From positions 1-43,427 of the forward strand of contig JAPPHD010000067.1 in NCBI GenBank assembly GCA_028821125.1: DNA of 43,427 nt. Reading direction: 5' to 3'. Source of the DNA: Gammaproteobacteria bacterium. GTDB lineage: Bacteria > Pseudomonadota > Gammaproteobacteria > Pseudomonadales > Azotimanducaceae. Position numbers and translations under genes: made by a program. Below are positions 7,222 to 15,665 of the stretch, in pieces (positions within the stretch are counted from its first letter, which is position 1; every line of letters begins with the position of its first letter). The notes beneath the pieces were generated by a model. That model saw nothing but the letters and a program-made list of their open reading frames with translations. It had not been told where the DNA came from and made no database searches.

Positions 7222-8117
7222 CAGCCCGCCGCCCGCACGTAGATGGGCGCGAACGCCTCGTTCTGAACGAAGTCGATCAGGCCTTCGCGGATCAGTTCGG
7301 TGAGCGCGAGAAAGGTCACCACGACGCCCCGGCGCCCCTCTTCGACGCGGAACAGGTCCGGGAACGCCACGAATTCCGGATTCTCGCCCAGGCGCGCCAG
7401 CACGTCCGACATCCGTTCCCGCACCGACAGCGGCTCCATCTGAACGGCATGGTGCCGATACATTTCCGCCCGGTGCAGCACGTCGGCCAGCGCAACGAGC
7501 ACCTCTTTCAGGTCCACCGTCGGGTTCGCCCGTTTCCTGACCGGTTCGGGCCGGTCCGGCCGTACCGGGAAGATGTCCCGCTCCATGCGCGGCAGTTCGG
7601 CCATGCCCTCGGCGGCGGCCTTGATCTGCTCGTACTCCTGCAGGCGCCGGATAAGTACCGTGCGCGGGTCTTCCTCGTCTTCGTCGTCGTCGCGGCGGGG
7701 CAGCAGCAGGCGGGACTTGATCGACGCCAGGGTCGCCGCCATTACCAGGTACTCGGCGGCGAGTTCCAGCTTCAGCACCTTCATCAGCTCGATGTAGCGC
7801 ATGTACTGCCCGGTGATCTCGGCAACGCTGATCTCGAGGATGTCGAGGTTCCGGCGGCGGATCAGGTACAGCAGCAGGTCGAGCGGGCCTTCGAAGGTTT
7901 CGAGGAAGACTTCCAGCGCATCCGGGGGTATGTAGAGGTCGGCGGGCAGTTCGACAACAGCCTCGCCGTCGACGACCGCCACCGGAGCGTTTTTTACCTC
8001 ACCGCGAAGACCTTCACCGCGAAAAACTTCACCCCGAAGCACCTCGCCCCGAAGCCGCACGAGCTTGCCGGGGCGATCTGCTGCCGGCGGTGTGTCCTCG
8101 CGCTCCTCGTCGATCAT
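7221..8117 (-). CDS. scpA: Segregation and condensation protein ScpA
   Basis: Kleisin subunit of the bacterial SMC complex, bridging SMC heads and binding ScpB. The core starts near residue 65 with FEGPLDLLLYLIRRRNLDI, the family signature, followed by EYLVMAATLASIKSRLLLP; the C-terminal winged helix (ALTELIREGLIDFVQNEAF) is present. I chose the start MIDEERED at 8117 because it overlaps the trpS stop as ATGA and the upstream reading lies inside trpS. The 298-residue length includes an unusual N-terminal extension of about 60 residues holding four L/F-R-G-E units (residues 21-41), encoded by a 15-nt tandem repeat. An acidic DDDEDEEDP stretch lies mid-protein. Confidence 0.93.
   Translation of the reverse strand: MIDEEREDTPPAADRPGKLVRLRGEVLRGEVFRGEGLRGEVKNAPVAVVDGEAVVELPADLYIPPDALEVFLETFEGPLDLLLYLIRRRNLDILEISVAEITGQYMRYIELMKVLKLELAAEYLVMAATLASIKSRLLLPRRDDDEDEEDPRTVLIRRLQEYEQIKAAAEGMAELPRMERDIFPVRPDRPEPVRKRANPTVDLKEVLVALADVLHRAEMYRHHAVQMEPLSVRERMSDVLARLGENPEFVAFPDLFRVEEGRRGVVVTFLALTELIREGLIDFVQNEAFAPIYVRAAG
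7996..8055. repeat. Four-copy 15-nt tandem repeat inside scpA
   Basis: Four consecutive 15-base units (starting at 7996, 8011, 8026 and 8041) read ACCTCACCGCGAAGA with small variations. On the minus strand each encodes five residues of the L-R-G-E-V type. The unit is a multiple of three, so copy-number change would keep scpA in frame. Confidence 0.85.
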
Positions 8118-9121
8118 CCGTGCACGATTCCAACGCTGGCGCGAACGTCCTCGAGGGTATCCCTGGCGACGCCGCGCGCTTTTTCCGCCCCTTCCTGGAG
8201 GATGGCGTGCACCAGGTCGGGCTGGTCCCGGAACCGTTCCGCCCGATCGATCATCACATTCTGCTCCGCATTGATCGCCTCGATCAGCGGCCGCTTGCAA
8301 TCCAGGCAGCCAATGCCGGCGCTGCGGCAGCCACGGGCGGCCCAGTCCAGGGTTTCCGGCTCGGAGTATACTTGGTGCAGGTCGAAAACAGGACAATTGG
8401 CCGGGTCGCCCGGGTCTTTCCGCCGCACCCGCGCCGGGTCCGTTTTCATGGTACGAACCTTGCGTTCAATATCCTCGGCGGGTTCCCTGAGCCGAATGGT
8501 GTTGTTGTAGGACTTCGACATCTTCTGGCCGTCGAGCCCCGGCATCCTGGCGTGCTCGGTCAACAGCGCCTGTGGCTCCGGCAGCACGATGCGGCCGAAA
8601 ACATGATTGAAACGGCGGGCGATCTCGCGCACGAGTTCCAGGTGCGCCACCTGGTCGGCGCCCACCGGCACATTGCCGGCGCGATACATCAGGATGTCCG
8701 CCGCCTGCAGCACGGGATAGCCGAGAAACCCGTAGGTGGCCAGGTCGCGGTCGCTCAGCTTCGCCTGCATGTCCTTGTAGGTCGGCGCCCGCTCGAGCCA
8801 GCTCACCGGCGAGATCATCGACAGCAACAGGTGCAGTTCCGCATGCTCCGGCACCTTCGACTGGATGAAGATGGTGGCGGCGCCCGGGTCGACGCCGGCG
8901 GCCAGCCAGTCGACCACCATGTCGAAGGTGTTCCGTTCGATCTCCTCCGTATCCTGGTAGCCGGTGGTGAGGGCATGCCAGTCGGCGGCAAAGAAATAGC
9001 ACTCGTAGGTGTGTTGCAGCCGCACCCAGTTCTTGATCACGCCGTGGTAGTGGCCGAGGTGCAGGCGCCCGGTGGGGCGCATGCCGGAAGCGACTTTCCG
9101 GCTGGAATCGCCGGCGCTCAT
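8114..9121 (-). CDS. trpS: Tryptophanyl-tRNA synthetase
   Basis: Class I aminoacyl-tRNA synthetase that charges tRNA-Trp in the cytoplasm. The 335-residue length is normal for bacterial TrpS. The HIGH-type motif is HLGH at 21-24 after SGMRPTGRL, and the KMSKS motif is intact at 200-204. The region around 130-160 (GFLGYPVLQAADILMY, then VPVGADQVAHLELVR) is diagnostic for TrpS. It is first in a trpS-scpA-scpB operon with overlapping or touching genes and has a good -10 element upstream. Confidence 0.96.
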   Translation of the reverse strand: MSAGDSSRKVASGMRPTGRLHLGHYHGVIKNWVRLQHTYECYFFAADWHALTTGYQDTEEIERNTFDMVVDWLAAGVDPGAATIFIQSKVPEHAELHLLLSMISPVSWLERAPTYKDMQAKLSDRDLATYGFLGYPVLQAADILMYRAGNVPVGADQVAHLELVREIARRFNHVFGRIVLPEPQALLTEHARMPGLDGQKMSKSYNNTIRLREPAEDIERKVRTMKTDPARVRRKDPGDPANCPVFDLHQVYSEPETLDWAARGCRSAGIGCLDCKRPLIEAINAEQNVMIDRAERFRDQPDLVHAILQEGAEKARGVARDTLEDVRASVGIVHG

Positions 9122-9212
9122 GTTTCACCGATCTTCATCGACAGCGTTCGAGACGCCGTCCGGCAGGATGGCACGGAACGGGACTCGGCGTTCTCCTGGA
9201 ACGACGCGCGGC

Positions 9213-9218
9213 ATTATA
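9213..9218 (-). promoter_or_regulatory. Candidate -10 element for the trpS-scpA-scpB operon
   Basis: On the minus strand this reads TATAAT, a perfect sigma-70 -10 hexamer, about 90 nt upstream of the trpS start in the 148-nt gap after the PII-like gene. No convincing -35 is seen at 16-18 nt, so an activator or a weak -35 would be needed. Confidence 0.4.
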
Positions 9219-9269
9219 CGGATTTCAGGGGTTTGGAGTTGTTTCAGCCCGTTGTTGCTTCCCTTCGGC

Positions 9270-9602
9270 CTATTCCCCGATTGCGGCCATCTGGGTAGTC
9301 AGCCCCACCGCATCCTCGACGTCGATGACAAAGGCGATTCCCGCGCCCGGCTCCCCGTCGAACCGCCCCGCTTCGCGAATACGTTCGAGGATGTCATCGG
9401 CCCGGGCCGCTGCCACCAGGAACAGAACGACGTCCCGTTTGGAGGCGAGTTCCAGCCCCAGGAAGGTCTTTTTCGGTGAGCGGCCCTCGCCGCGCACGCT
9501 GGTGATCACCGTGGCGCCGGTGGCGCCGGCGGCGCGCGCCGCATCGATGACGGTATCGGTCTTCTGGTCGTCCACCAGGCTGACGATGAGTTTCAGATTC
9601 AT
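9270..9602 (-). CDS. PII-like signalling protein linked to DUF1538 membrane proteins
   Basis: A 110-residue protein with the ferredoxin-like PII fold. It starts MNLKLIVSLVDDQKTDTVIDAARAAGA-like, then has a GATVITSVRGEG strand-turn, a T-loop region (SPKKTFLGLELASKRDV) and the closing DDILERIREAGRF...GIAFVIDVED part. It differs from GlnB/GlnK: the uridylylated tyrosine context of the T-loop is not present. It starts 3 nt after the second DUF1538 gene, so it is almost certainly made with those membrane proteins. By analogy with GlnK-AmtB it may bind and gate them; that is inference. Confidence 0.85.
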   Translation of the reverse strand: MNLKLIVSLVDDQKTDTVIDAARAAGATGATVITSVRGEGRSPKKTFLGLELASKRDVVLFLVAAARADDILERIREAGRFDGEPGAGIAFVIDVEDAVGLTTQMAAIGE

Positions 9603-9605
9603 GGA

Positions 9606-10430
9606 TCAACTCTCCTCCGCGGGAGTGGCGTGGGATTCGCGGCGCCGGCTCAGCCAGGTGGCGGCCATGGCGTAACCGAGCACCGACATGATGGGAAAGA
9701 CGCTGGCAAAGGCGATGAGGCCGAAGCCGTCGATCAGGGGGCTCCGCCCCGGAACGCTCGTTGCGAGGCCAAGGCCGAGGGCGGCAACCACGGGCACCGT
9801 CACCATCGAGGTGGTGACTCCGCCCGAGTCGTAGGCCAGCGGCACGATGGTGCGGCTCGACCGGAATGTCTGCACGATGACCACCACGTAGGCGGCCAGG
9901 ATATACCAGGGCAACGGCGTGCCCGTGACAATGCGGACGCAGCCGAGCGTCACGCCCACCGCGACCCCCACCGCCACCGCCAGCCTGAGGCTCCAGGCGC
10001 GCACGGCGCCGCCAGAGACTTCCTCGGCCTTCAGCGCAACGGCGATCAGCGACGGCTCCGCCACGGTCGTGGCAAAGCCGATGGCCGCGGCGAACGCATA
10101 GACGAGCAGGTAATCGTCCCAACGGACGCTGCCAAGAACTTCCGTCCCGGCTTCGACCCCCGCCCCCGCTTCGACCCCGGCGCCGGCATCGACCGCGGCA
10201 AGCTGCAGTGCCATGGTCTCGCCGATGGGAAAGAGCGCTTGCTCGAGGCCGATCAGGAACAGGGTCAGCCCGATGAGCACGTAACCGAATCCGGCAACGA
10301 TCCTGCGGGCGTTGGGCAGCCTGCGGCGCAGAACAGCGAACTGGAAGAAGACGAGAACGCCGACGATGGGAGCGACATCCAGCGCCGTGGAGAGTACGGT
10401 TCCGCCCAGGGTCTCCAGAAACCCGGCCAT
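9606..10430 (-). CDS. DUF1538 membrane protein B
   Basis: A 274-residue polytopic inner-membrane protein of the DUF1538 family, function unknown. It parallels its upstream neighbour segment by segment: a first helix pair with VLVFFQFAVLRRRLPN, then IGLTLFLIGLEQALFPIGE, a middle GFATTVAEPSLIAVA segment, and the C-terminal block [20 protein letters not shown]...[12 protein letters not shown]. Between helices, residues about 70-85 hold a short repetitive A-G-A-G-V-E insert absent from the neighbour. Its start shares one base with the upstream stop (TGATG). The strongly conserved SGGVTT and [10 protein letters not shown] motifs look like pore or substrate elements, but no substrate is known to me. 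Confidence 0.85.
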   Translation of the reverse strand: MAGFLETLGGTVLSTALDVAPIVGVLVFFQFAVLRRRLPNARRIVAGFGYVLIGLTLFLIGLEQALFPIGETMALQLAAVDAGAGVEAGAGVEAGTEVLGSVRWDDYLLVYAFAAAIGFATTVAEPSLIAVALKAEEVSGGAVRAWSLRLAVAVGVAVGVTLGCVRIVTGTPLPWYILAAYVVVIVQTFRSSRTIVPLAYDSGGVTTSMVTVPVVAALGLGLATSVPGRSPLIDGFGLIAFASVFPIMSVLGYAMAATWLSRRRESHATPAEES

Positions 10431-11164
10431 CAGACCACCATCCCGTACAGGAGCACGAAGACTATGGGCGTGAGGCTCGCAAAGGCGATGAGCCCGAAGC
10501 CGTCGATCATCGGGTTGCGCCCCCTGATGGACTTGGCAAGCCCGACCCCGAGCGCCGTGACCAGGGGAACCGTGACCGTGCCGGTGGTCACCCCGCCCGA
10601 GTCATAGGCGACGCCGATGATCTCGTCGGGCGCAAAGAGGGTCATGACGGTGACCAGCACATAGCCGCCGATGATCAGCCGATGGATCGGCCATCCCTTG
10701 AGGATGCGCACCACCCCCAGAACGATGGCCGCGCCGACCGACCCCGCCACCACCATGCGCAGGTTGAAGGCATACTCCGCCCGGGCCGCCGCGTCCGCGG
10801 CGATGGCGCCGGCCTCCGCCGCAACCTCTGCCGCCTCCCCCGCTACGGCAATCAGCGCGGGTTCCGCAACGGTAGCGCCGAATCCCAGGCAGAACGCGAA
10901 CGCCAGGAGCGCGGCCAGGCTGCCCTTGTTGGCGAATTCCTGTGCGATCTCCTCGCCGAGGGGAAACAGGCCGCTCTCCAGGCCCTGCACGAACAGGGTC
11001 AACCCGGCGATAACGCAGAGGAGCCCCACCAGCACCCCACCGAGGTTGGGGAACGGTTGCTGCAGCACGACGATCTGAAAAAAAGCAATGACCAGGATGA
11101 TCGGCGCGAGGTCGCGGATTGCGCCGATCACTCCCCGGACGAATGTCGCCAGCACTCCGGTCAT
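10430..11164 (-). CDS. DUF1538 membrane protein A
   Basis: A 244-residue polytopic membrane protein, first gene of the three-gene operon A-B-PII. It has the DUF1538 landmarks: [16 protein letters not shown] near the N-terminus, then [37 protein letters not shown] in the middle, and [20 protein letters not shown] with [12 protein letters not shown] at the C-terminus. The clear homology with protein B suggests an ancient duplication giving a heterodimer. A GAGGAGGG stretch lies about 12 nt before the ATG, a little far for an ideal ribosome site. Function is unknown; a transporter is a reasonable guess from topology and neighbours. Confidence 0.85.
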   Translation of the reverse strand: MTGVLATFVRGVIGAIRDLAPIILVIAFFQIVVLQQPFPNLGGVLVGLLCVIAGLTLFVQGLESGLFPLGEEIAQEFANKGSLAALLAFAFCLGFGATVAEPALIAVAGEAAEVAAEAGAIAADAAARAEYAFNLRMVVAGSVGAAIVLGVVRILKGWPIHRLIIGGYVLVTVMTLFAPDEIIGVAYDSGGVTTGTVTVPLVTALGVGLAKSIRGRNPMIDGFGLIAFASLTPIVFVLLYGMVV

Positions 11165-11256
11165 CGTTGTGGCATGCCCTCCTCAGTTCGGCGCGATACT
11201 ACATTCGCCGGCGGCAACAGGGCTACCGCGGCGAGGCATGAGGCGAACGCCCGGGA

Positions 11257-12639
11257 TCAACTCGTACCGAAAAACAGATAGCAGAGCGACGAGATCACCA
11301 GCGCGCCGATGAAGTTCAGCGCCAGCCCTTCCCGGATCATGCGCTTCACGGTAAACCGGCCGGTGCTGAACATGATGACGTTGGGCGCCGTCGCCACCGG
11401 CAGCATGAAGGCACAGCTCGCGCTCATCGCCGCCGGTATCATCAGCAGGCGCGGGTCGATGGCCGCCCCGACCGCGGCCGCCGCCAGGATCGGCATGAGC
11501 AGCGATGTGGTCGCCGTGTTGCTGGTGGCCTCAGTCAGAAACGTCACCGCCAGGCAGATGGCCAGGATGATGGCGAAAACCGGCCAGGCGGAGATCATGG
11601 AAACCGTATTGCCGATCGACTCCGAAAGCCCCGAAGACTTGAACGCCGCCGCAATGGCGAGCCCGGCGCCGAACAGGATCAGCATGCCCCAGGGAATTTT
11701 CGCCGCCGTTTCCCAGTCGAGCAGCCGGCCCCCCTTGCCGTTCGGAACGATGAACATGGCCACCACCGCCAGGAACGCCACCATGGCATCGTTCGTATAC
11801 GGCAGGTCGAACAGTGCCGTCCAGCCGCCCATGGGTTCCACCCGGGTGATCCAGGCCAGCGCCGTCAGGCCGAAAACCGCGAGAACCCGTTTCTCCTCCG
11901 GCCGCCAGGCGCCGGTTTCCGGCAACTCCAGCGCGCCCCTGTAGGTGACCGAGCGGGTCAGCCACAGCCCCATGAGCGGCAGGAAAATCAACACCACCGG
12001 CAGGCCCAGCGCCATCCACTCGCCGAAGCCTATCGTCGCCCCGAAGGTTTCCTCGTAGACCCCGCGGAAAATCATGTTGGGCGGCGTCCCCACCGGGGTA
12101 CCCACCCCGCCGATGTTGGCCGCGTAGGCAACACCGAGCAGCAGCGCCGGAGCCAGCTTCGGGTCGCGGGCGCGTTCAAGCACCGCCAGCGCGACCGGCA
12201 GCAGCATCAGCGTCGTCGCCGTATTCGAGATCCACATCGACAAGGCCGCCGCGGCGATCATGAAACCGAACACCACCCGGCGACTGCTGCCGCTCCCCAC
12301 GCGGTGCAGCAGGGCGAGCGCTATGCGGCGATGGGCGCCGCTCCGCTCCATGGCCGTCGACAGGATGAACCCCCCGAGCAGCAGCAGCACCACCGGATGG
12401 CCGTACGCCTGACCCACCTCCGCCCCGGTCAAAACGCCGGACATCGGCAACACCGCCAGGGGTACCAGCGACGTCGCCGGGATCGGAATGGGCTCCAGCA
12501 CCCACCAGGTCACGCACAGCACGGTTACCCCCAGCGTGACGGCGGCGCCCGGCGCGGCGCCCGCGGCCAGCATCCCGAACCAGGCGCAGAGGGCGCCGGC
12601 GGGGCCGAGCAGGAGGGCGATTGTCCTGAACTGTATCAT
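11257..12639 (-). CDS. DASS/SLC13-family sodium:carboxylate or sulfate symporter
   Basis: A 460-residue polytopic membrane protein of the divalent anion:sodium symporter family. Both hallmark SNT motifs are visible in the two hairpin regions: ISNTATTLMLLP in the first half and EATSNTATTSLLMP in the second. The N-terminal VLEPIPIPATSLVPLAVLP segment, where this family reads WxxEPIP, and the NGKGGRLLDW loop also fit. It probably imports dicarboxylates; sulfate or other anions cannot be excluded. Same strand as the DUF1538 operon and the antiporter, but with about 90-100-nt gaps. Confidence 0.88.
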   Translation of the reverse strand: MIQFRTIALLLGPAGALCAWFGMLAAGAAPGAAVTLGVTVLCVTWWVLEPIPIPATSLVPLAVLPMSGVLTGAEVGQAYGHPVVLLLLGGFILSTAMERSGAHRRIALALLHRVGSGSSRRVVFGFMIAAAALSMWISNTATTLMLLPVALAVLERARDPKLAPALLLGVAYAANIGGVGTPVGTPPNMIFRGVYEETFGATIGFGEWMALGLPVVLIFLPLMGLWLTRSVTYRGALELPETGAWRPEEKRVLAVFGLTALAWITRVEPMGGWTALFDLPYTNDAMVAFLAVVAMFIVPNGKGGRLLDWETAAKIPWGMLILFGAGLAIAAAFKSSGLSESIGNTVSMISAWPVFAIILAICLAVTFLTEATSNTATTSLLMPILAAAAVGAAIDPRLLMIPAAMSASCAFMLPVATAPNVIMFSTGRFTVKRMIREGLALNFIGALVISSLCYLFFGTS

Positions 12640-12739
12640 CCGCGCCCGCGACCGCCGTCCCGGGCAGGTGTTCCGGTCGCCTCCGCAGGGCGATGCCCGG
12701 GCCGTGCGCGGGCATGCGCAGGATGGGCAACGGCCGGCA

Positions 12740-14476
12740 TCAGGCGGTCAGGAAGGCGACGCCCGTCCAGCAGACCGCGGCCAGCCCGGCCGCGACGCTC
12801 GCCTGGGGAATCTGTGTCCTGACGTGGTCCATCAGGTCGCAGCCGGTACAGACGGAACTCAGCACCGTGGTGTCCGAGATGGGCGAACACTGGTCGCCAT
12901 AGACGCTGCCGTCCATGACGGCGGCAAAGCAGAGCGTCATGAACAGTTCCGGATGGGAAAGCCCCTGGCCCGTGGCCACCGCCCAGGCCAGCGGCATGGC
13001 CAGGGGAAAGGCCACTGCATAGGTGCCCCAGCTCGTGCCGGTGGAGAACGCGATCACCATGGTCATCAACTGCAGCAGCACCGGCAGCAGGAAATAGGGA
13101 ATGGCATTGCCGAGCTGCTCCACCAGGAAGATGCCCCCGCCGGTCTCGCGGCTGATGCCCCCGATGGTGATGGCGAGCAGCAGGATGACAGACCCGATCA
13201 GCACGCCCTTGACGCCCTCGTGAAACCCCGTCATCAGGTCCTTGAGCGACATGCCCTTGGCCAGCGCAATGCCGGCGGCGAGCAGCAGCGCACCGCCGAA
13301 TGCCCAGTGGACGTTGGGCGAGCCGAAGGCAAGGAATGTCCCCACCGCGGTAACGATAAGCAGACCGAGCGGCAGGAAGAACTCCAGCACGTTCGGCGTA
13401 TAACCCTCCGGCACATTGCTGCCCTGCAGTTCCTTCGCGGCAAGCGGTGCGGCATCCGGCGCATCGAGCGCGCCCGTCGAACGGGCCCGGGCCATCGCCT
13501 CCCCGAGTTGACGGCCCAGGAAAAGGGGTTTCTCCACGCTCAAGAGAAATGTGCCGAGCACCGCGAAGATCGCATAGAAGCAAAACGGCACGCTCTGGAA
13601 GAAAAAGGCGATGCGGTCCGCTTCGGTGGCCAGAAAGGCCACCCCCGAGACGAAGATAAACGCCTGCACGTAACCGGGCCAGGCGTTGAACGCGAGCTGC
13701 GAAGCGATGGGCGAGGCCGTGGAGTCGACGATGTAGGCCAGCTCCTCGTGGCTGACCCGCTCCTGGTCGGCGATGGGCCGCACCGTGGTGCCCACCAGCA
13801 CCGTGCTGACGGTGCCCCCCTGGAAGAACACCACGCCCAAGAGCCAGGCCACCAGCTTGGCGCTGCGCGGCCCGCGCACGAACCGCACCGTCACGAACTC
13901 CGCAAACGCCTGGGCGGCGCCGGTACGCGACCAGACCCCCATGAGCCCGCCCAGCAGCCACAGGTACAGCACCAGCACGCTCGCCGAGCCGGTGGTGGCC
14001 ACCGATGGAATCAGCACCTCGCCGGTGAGGTCGTATTTGCCCAGGATGAGCGCGCCGGAGGCTATGCCGCCGAGCAGGGCCGTAACCGGCTCCCGGGTCA
14101 GCCAGCACAGCATCACCGCGACGAGTGCCGGCAGCAGTGACAGGTAGCCGAAGTGAAACTTTGCGGCCAACTGATAGTAGACGGTACGCTCCTGCCCGTC
14201 GCGCACCTCCACCGCAGAGACGAATTCCTCCTTCACCGCGGGCGTCCCCGCCATGCCGGCCACGCGGAAAGCCTGAAGTTCCGATTCGTCAATGGGAACC
14301 GGATCGAAGGGGACGGACTCCCCCTCCAGCCGGTAGTAGGGGCTGCCGGTTTCGTCCATCCGGGCATCGAGTGCGATGCGCTCGACCGTCCAGGTCGGTT
14401 CTACGTACAGCCCCGCCAGCCAGGAACCGACCAGCGCCAGGGCGAAAAGGACGAATCTGCGCACTCCTGGAGACAT
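12740..14476 (-). CDS. NhaC-family Na+/H+ antiporter
   Basis: A 578-residue polytopic membrane protein with the NhaC signatures: GGTVSTVLVGTTVRPIAD followed by an EELAYIVDSTASPIAS segment; TSWGTYAVAFPLAMPLAWA; and GDQCSPISDTTVLSSVCTG near the C-terminus. After the first helix there is a periplasmic insert of about 100 residues before the second hydrophobic region, as in the longer NhaC-like proteins. I chose MSPGVRR at 14476 because GAGGA stands 4 nt before it; the upstream ATG at 14506 would add ten residues. It likely exchanges Na+ for H+; related proteins exchange organic anions or amines. Confidence 0.87.
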   Translation of the reverse strand: MSPGVRRFVLFALALVGSWLAGLYVEPTWTVERIALDARMDETGSPYYRLEGESVPFDPVPIDESELQAFRVAGMAGTPAVKEEFVSAVEVRDGQERTVYYQLAAKFHFGYLSLLPALVAVMLCWLTREPVTALLGGIASGALILGKYDLTGEVLIPSVATTGSASVLVLYLWLLGGLMGVWSRTGAAQAFAEFVTVRFVRGPRSAKLVAWLLGVVFFQGGTVSTVLVGTTVRPIADQERVSHEELAYIVDSTASPIASQLAFNAWPGYVQAFIFVSGVAFLATEADRIAFFFQSVPFCFYAIFAVLGTFLLSVEKPLFLGRQLGEAMARARSTGALDAPDAAPLAAKELQGSNVPEGYTPNVLEFFLPLGLLIVTAVGTFLAFGSPNVHWAFGGALLLAAGIALAKGMSLKDLMTGFHEGVKGVLIGSVILLLAITIGGISRETGGGIFLVEQLGNAIPYFLLPVLLQLMTMVIAFSTGTSWGTYAVAFPLAMPLAWAVATGQGLSHPELFMTLCFAAVMDGSVYGDQCSPISDTTVLSSVCTGCDLMDHVRTQIPQASVAAGLAAVCWTGVAFLTA

Positions 14477-14608
14477 GGCTTCCTCAAAGACGGGAAAGCG
14501 GCGCATTGTAGCGGGAACGCCGCCGGTTTGTTCGGCAGACAGCCGCTGTCGGCGCAGCTAACATCGCCCTGGTGTCGTGTGACATGACGCCGGCTTCCGG
14601 AGAACAGC

Positions 14609-15616
14609 GTGAGACGAGGCATCCTGCTGATCAACCTGGGCACACCCGACTCGCCCGGCAAACGGGACGTGGCGGCCTGGCTGCGGGAATTCCTGATGGA
14701 CGGCCATGTGCTGGACCTGCCGCCGCTCCTGCGCCGCCTGGTCGTCTCGTTTCTGATCCTCCCGTTTCGCCCGGTGCGAAGTGCACGGGCATACGCGCGA
14801 ATCTGGGACGCCGCGGGCAGCGGCACCGGGTCGCCGCTGCTCCACTACAGCCGTCTCTGCCGGGACCGGCTGGCCGATGTCGTGAACATCCCCGTGGCAC
14901 TGGCCATGCGCTACGGCAAACCCCGCATCCCGGACGCGATGGCGGAACTGGCCACTGCCGGCGCCGAAGAGATCCTGTTGCTGCCCCTGTATCCGCAGCA
15001 TGCCGACTCGACGCACACCACCAGCATCGAGGCCGCCCGGGCAGCCCTTCCCCCGGGCGCGACCCTGGAGGTGGTTCCACCCTTCTTCGACAGCTTGGTG
15101 TACCTCGAATCACAGGCGGGCGTTATCCGCGACAGCCTTCCCGAAAATTGGGACTATCTGCTGTTCAGCTATCACGGCCTGCCCGAACGCCATTTGCGCA
15201 AGGCCGACCCCACGGGCAACCACTGCCTGACCCGGCATGACTGCTGTGACGTCCAGTCCGCCGCCCACGCCACCTGCTACCGGCACCAGGCCTACCGCAC
15301 GTCCGCGCTGCTGGCGCAACGCCTGGGCGCCAGCCGCGAACGATACGGAGTCAGCTTCCAGTCCCGGCTGGGCAGGGCGCCCTGGCTTACGCCCTATACC
15401 GATGGGGAACTGCGCTCCCTGCCCGGGCGCGGCGTCAAGCACCTGGCCGTTGCCTGCCCGTCCTTCGTAGCGGACAACCTGGAAACGCTGGAGGAGATCG
15501 GCATCGCCGGACGGGAGGCATTCCTGGCAGCCGGCGGTTCCTCGTTCACCCTGGCGCCGTGCCTCAACGCGGCGCCCGAGTGGATTGCGGCGCTCAGGCA
15601 ATTCTGCACGCGCTGA
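14609..15616 (+). CDS. hemH: Ferrochelatase
   Basis: Inserts ferrous iron into protoporphyrin IX, last step of heme synthesis. A 335-residue protein starting with GTG, preceded by GGAG at 7 nt. The N-terminal GILLINLGTPDSP and ALAMRYGKP, the LPLYPQHADSTHTTS loop, and the catalytic histidine in LFSYHGLPERH (His189) are all present. A Cys-rich insert follows at 206-223 (C206, C212, C213, C223), which resembles the internal cluster-binding segment of [2Fe-2S] ferrochelatases; the cluster itself is inference. It is divergent from the NhaC gene and heads a plus-strand run. Confidence 0.95.
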   Translation: MRRGILLINLGTPDSPGKRDVAAWLREFLMDGHVLDLPPLLRRLVVSFLILPFRPVRSARAYARIWDAAGSGTGSPLLHYSRLCRDRLADVVNIPVALAMRYGKPRIPDAMAELATAGAEEILLLPLYPQHADSTHTTSIEAARAALPPGATLEVVPPFFDSLVYLESQAGVIRDSLPENWDYLLFSYHGLPERHLRKADPTGNHCLTRHDCCDVQSAAHATCYRHQAYRTSALLAQRLGASRERYGVSFQSRLGRAPWLTPYTDGELRSLPGRGVKHLAVACPSFVADNLETLEEIGIAGREAFLAAGGSSFTLAPCLNAAPEWIAALRQFCTR

Positions 15617-15665
15617 AGCGGCACGGTTTGGGTTGCCCGACGTAGCAGGCTACACTGCCCGCGCC

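Noticed and set aside
8114-8396. Longer ScpA start upstream of 8117
   Set aside because: The extra N-terminus lies inside trpS, is Arg/Gly/Pro-rich and unlike any ScpA; the ATGA overlap at 8117 is a better start.
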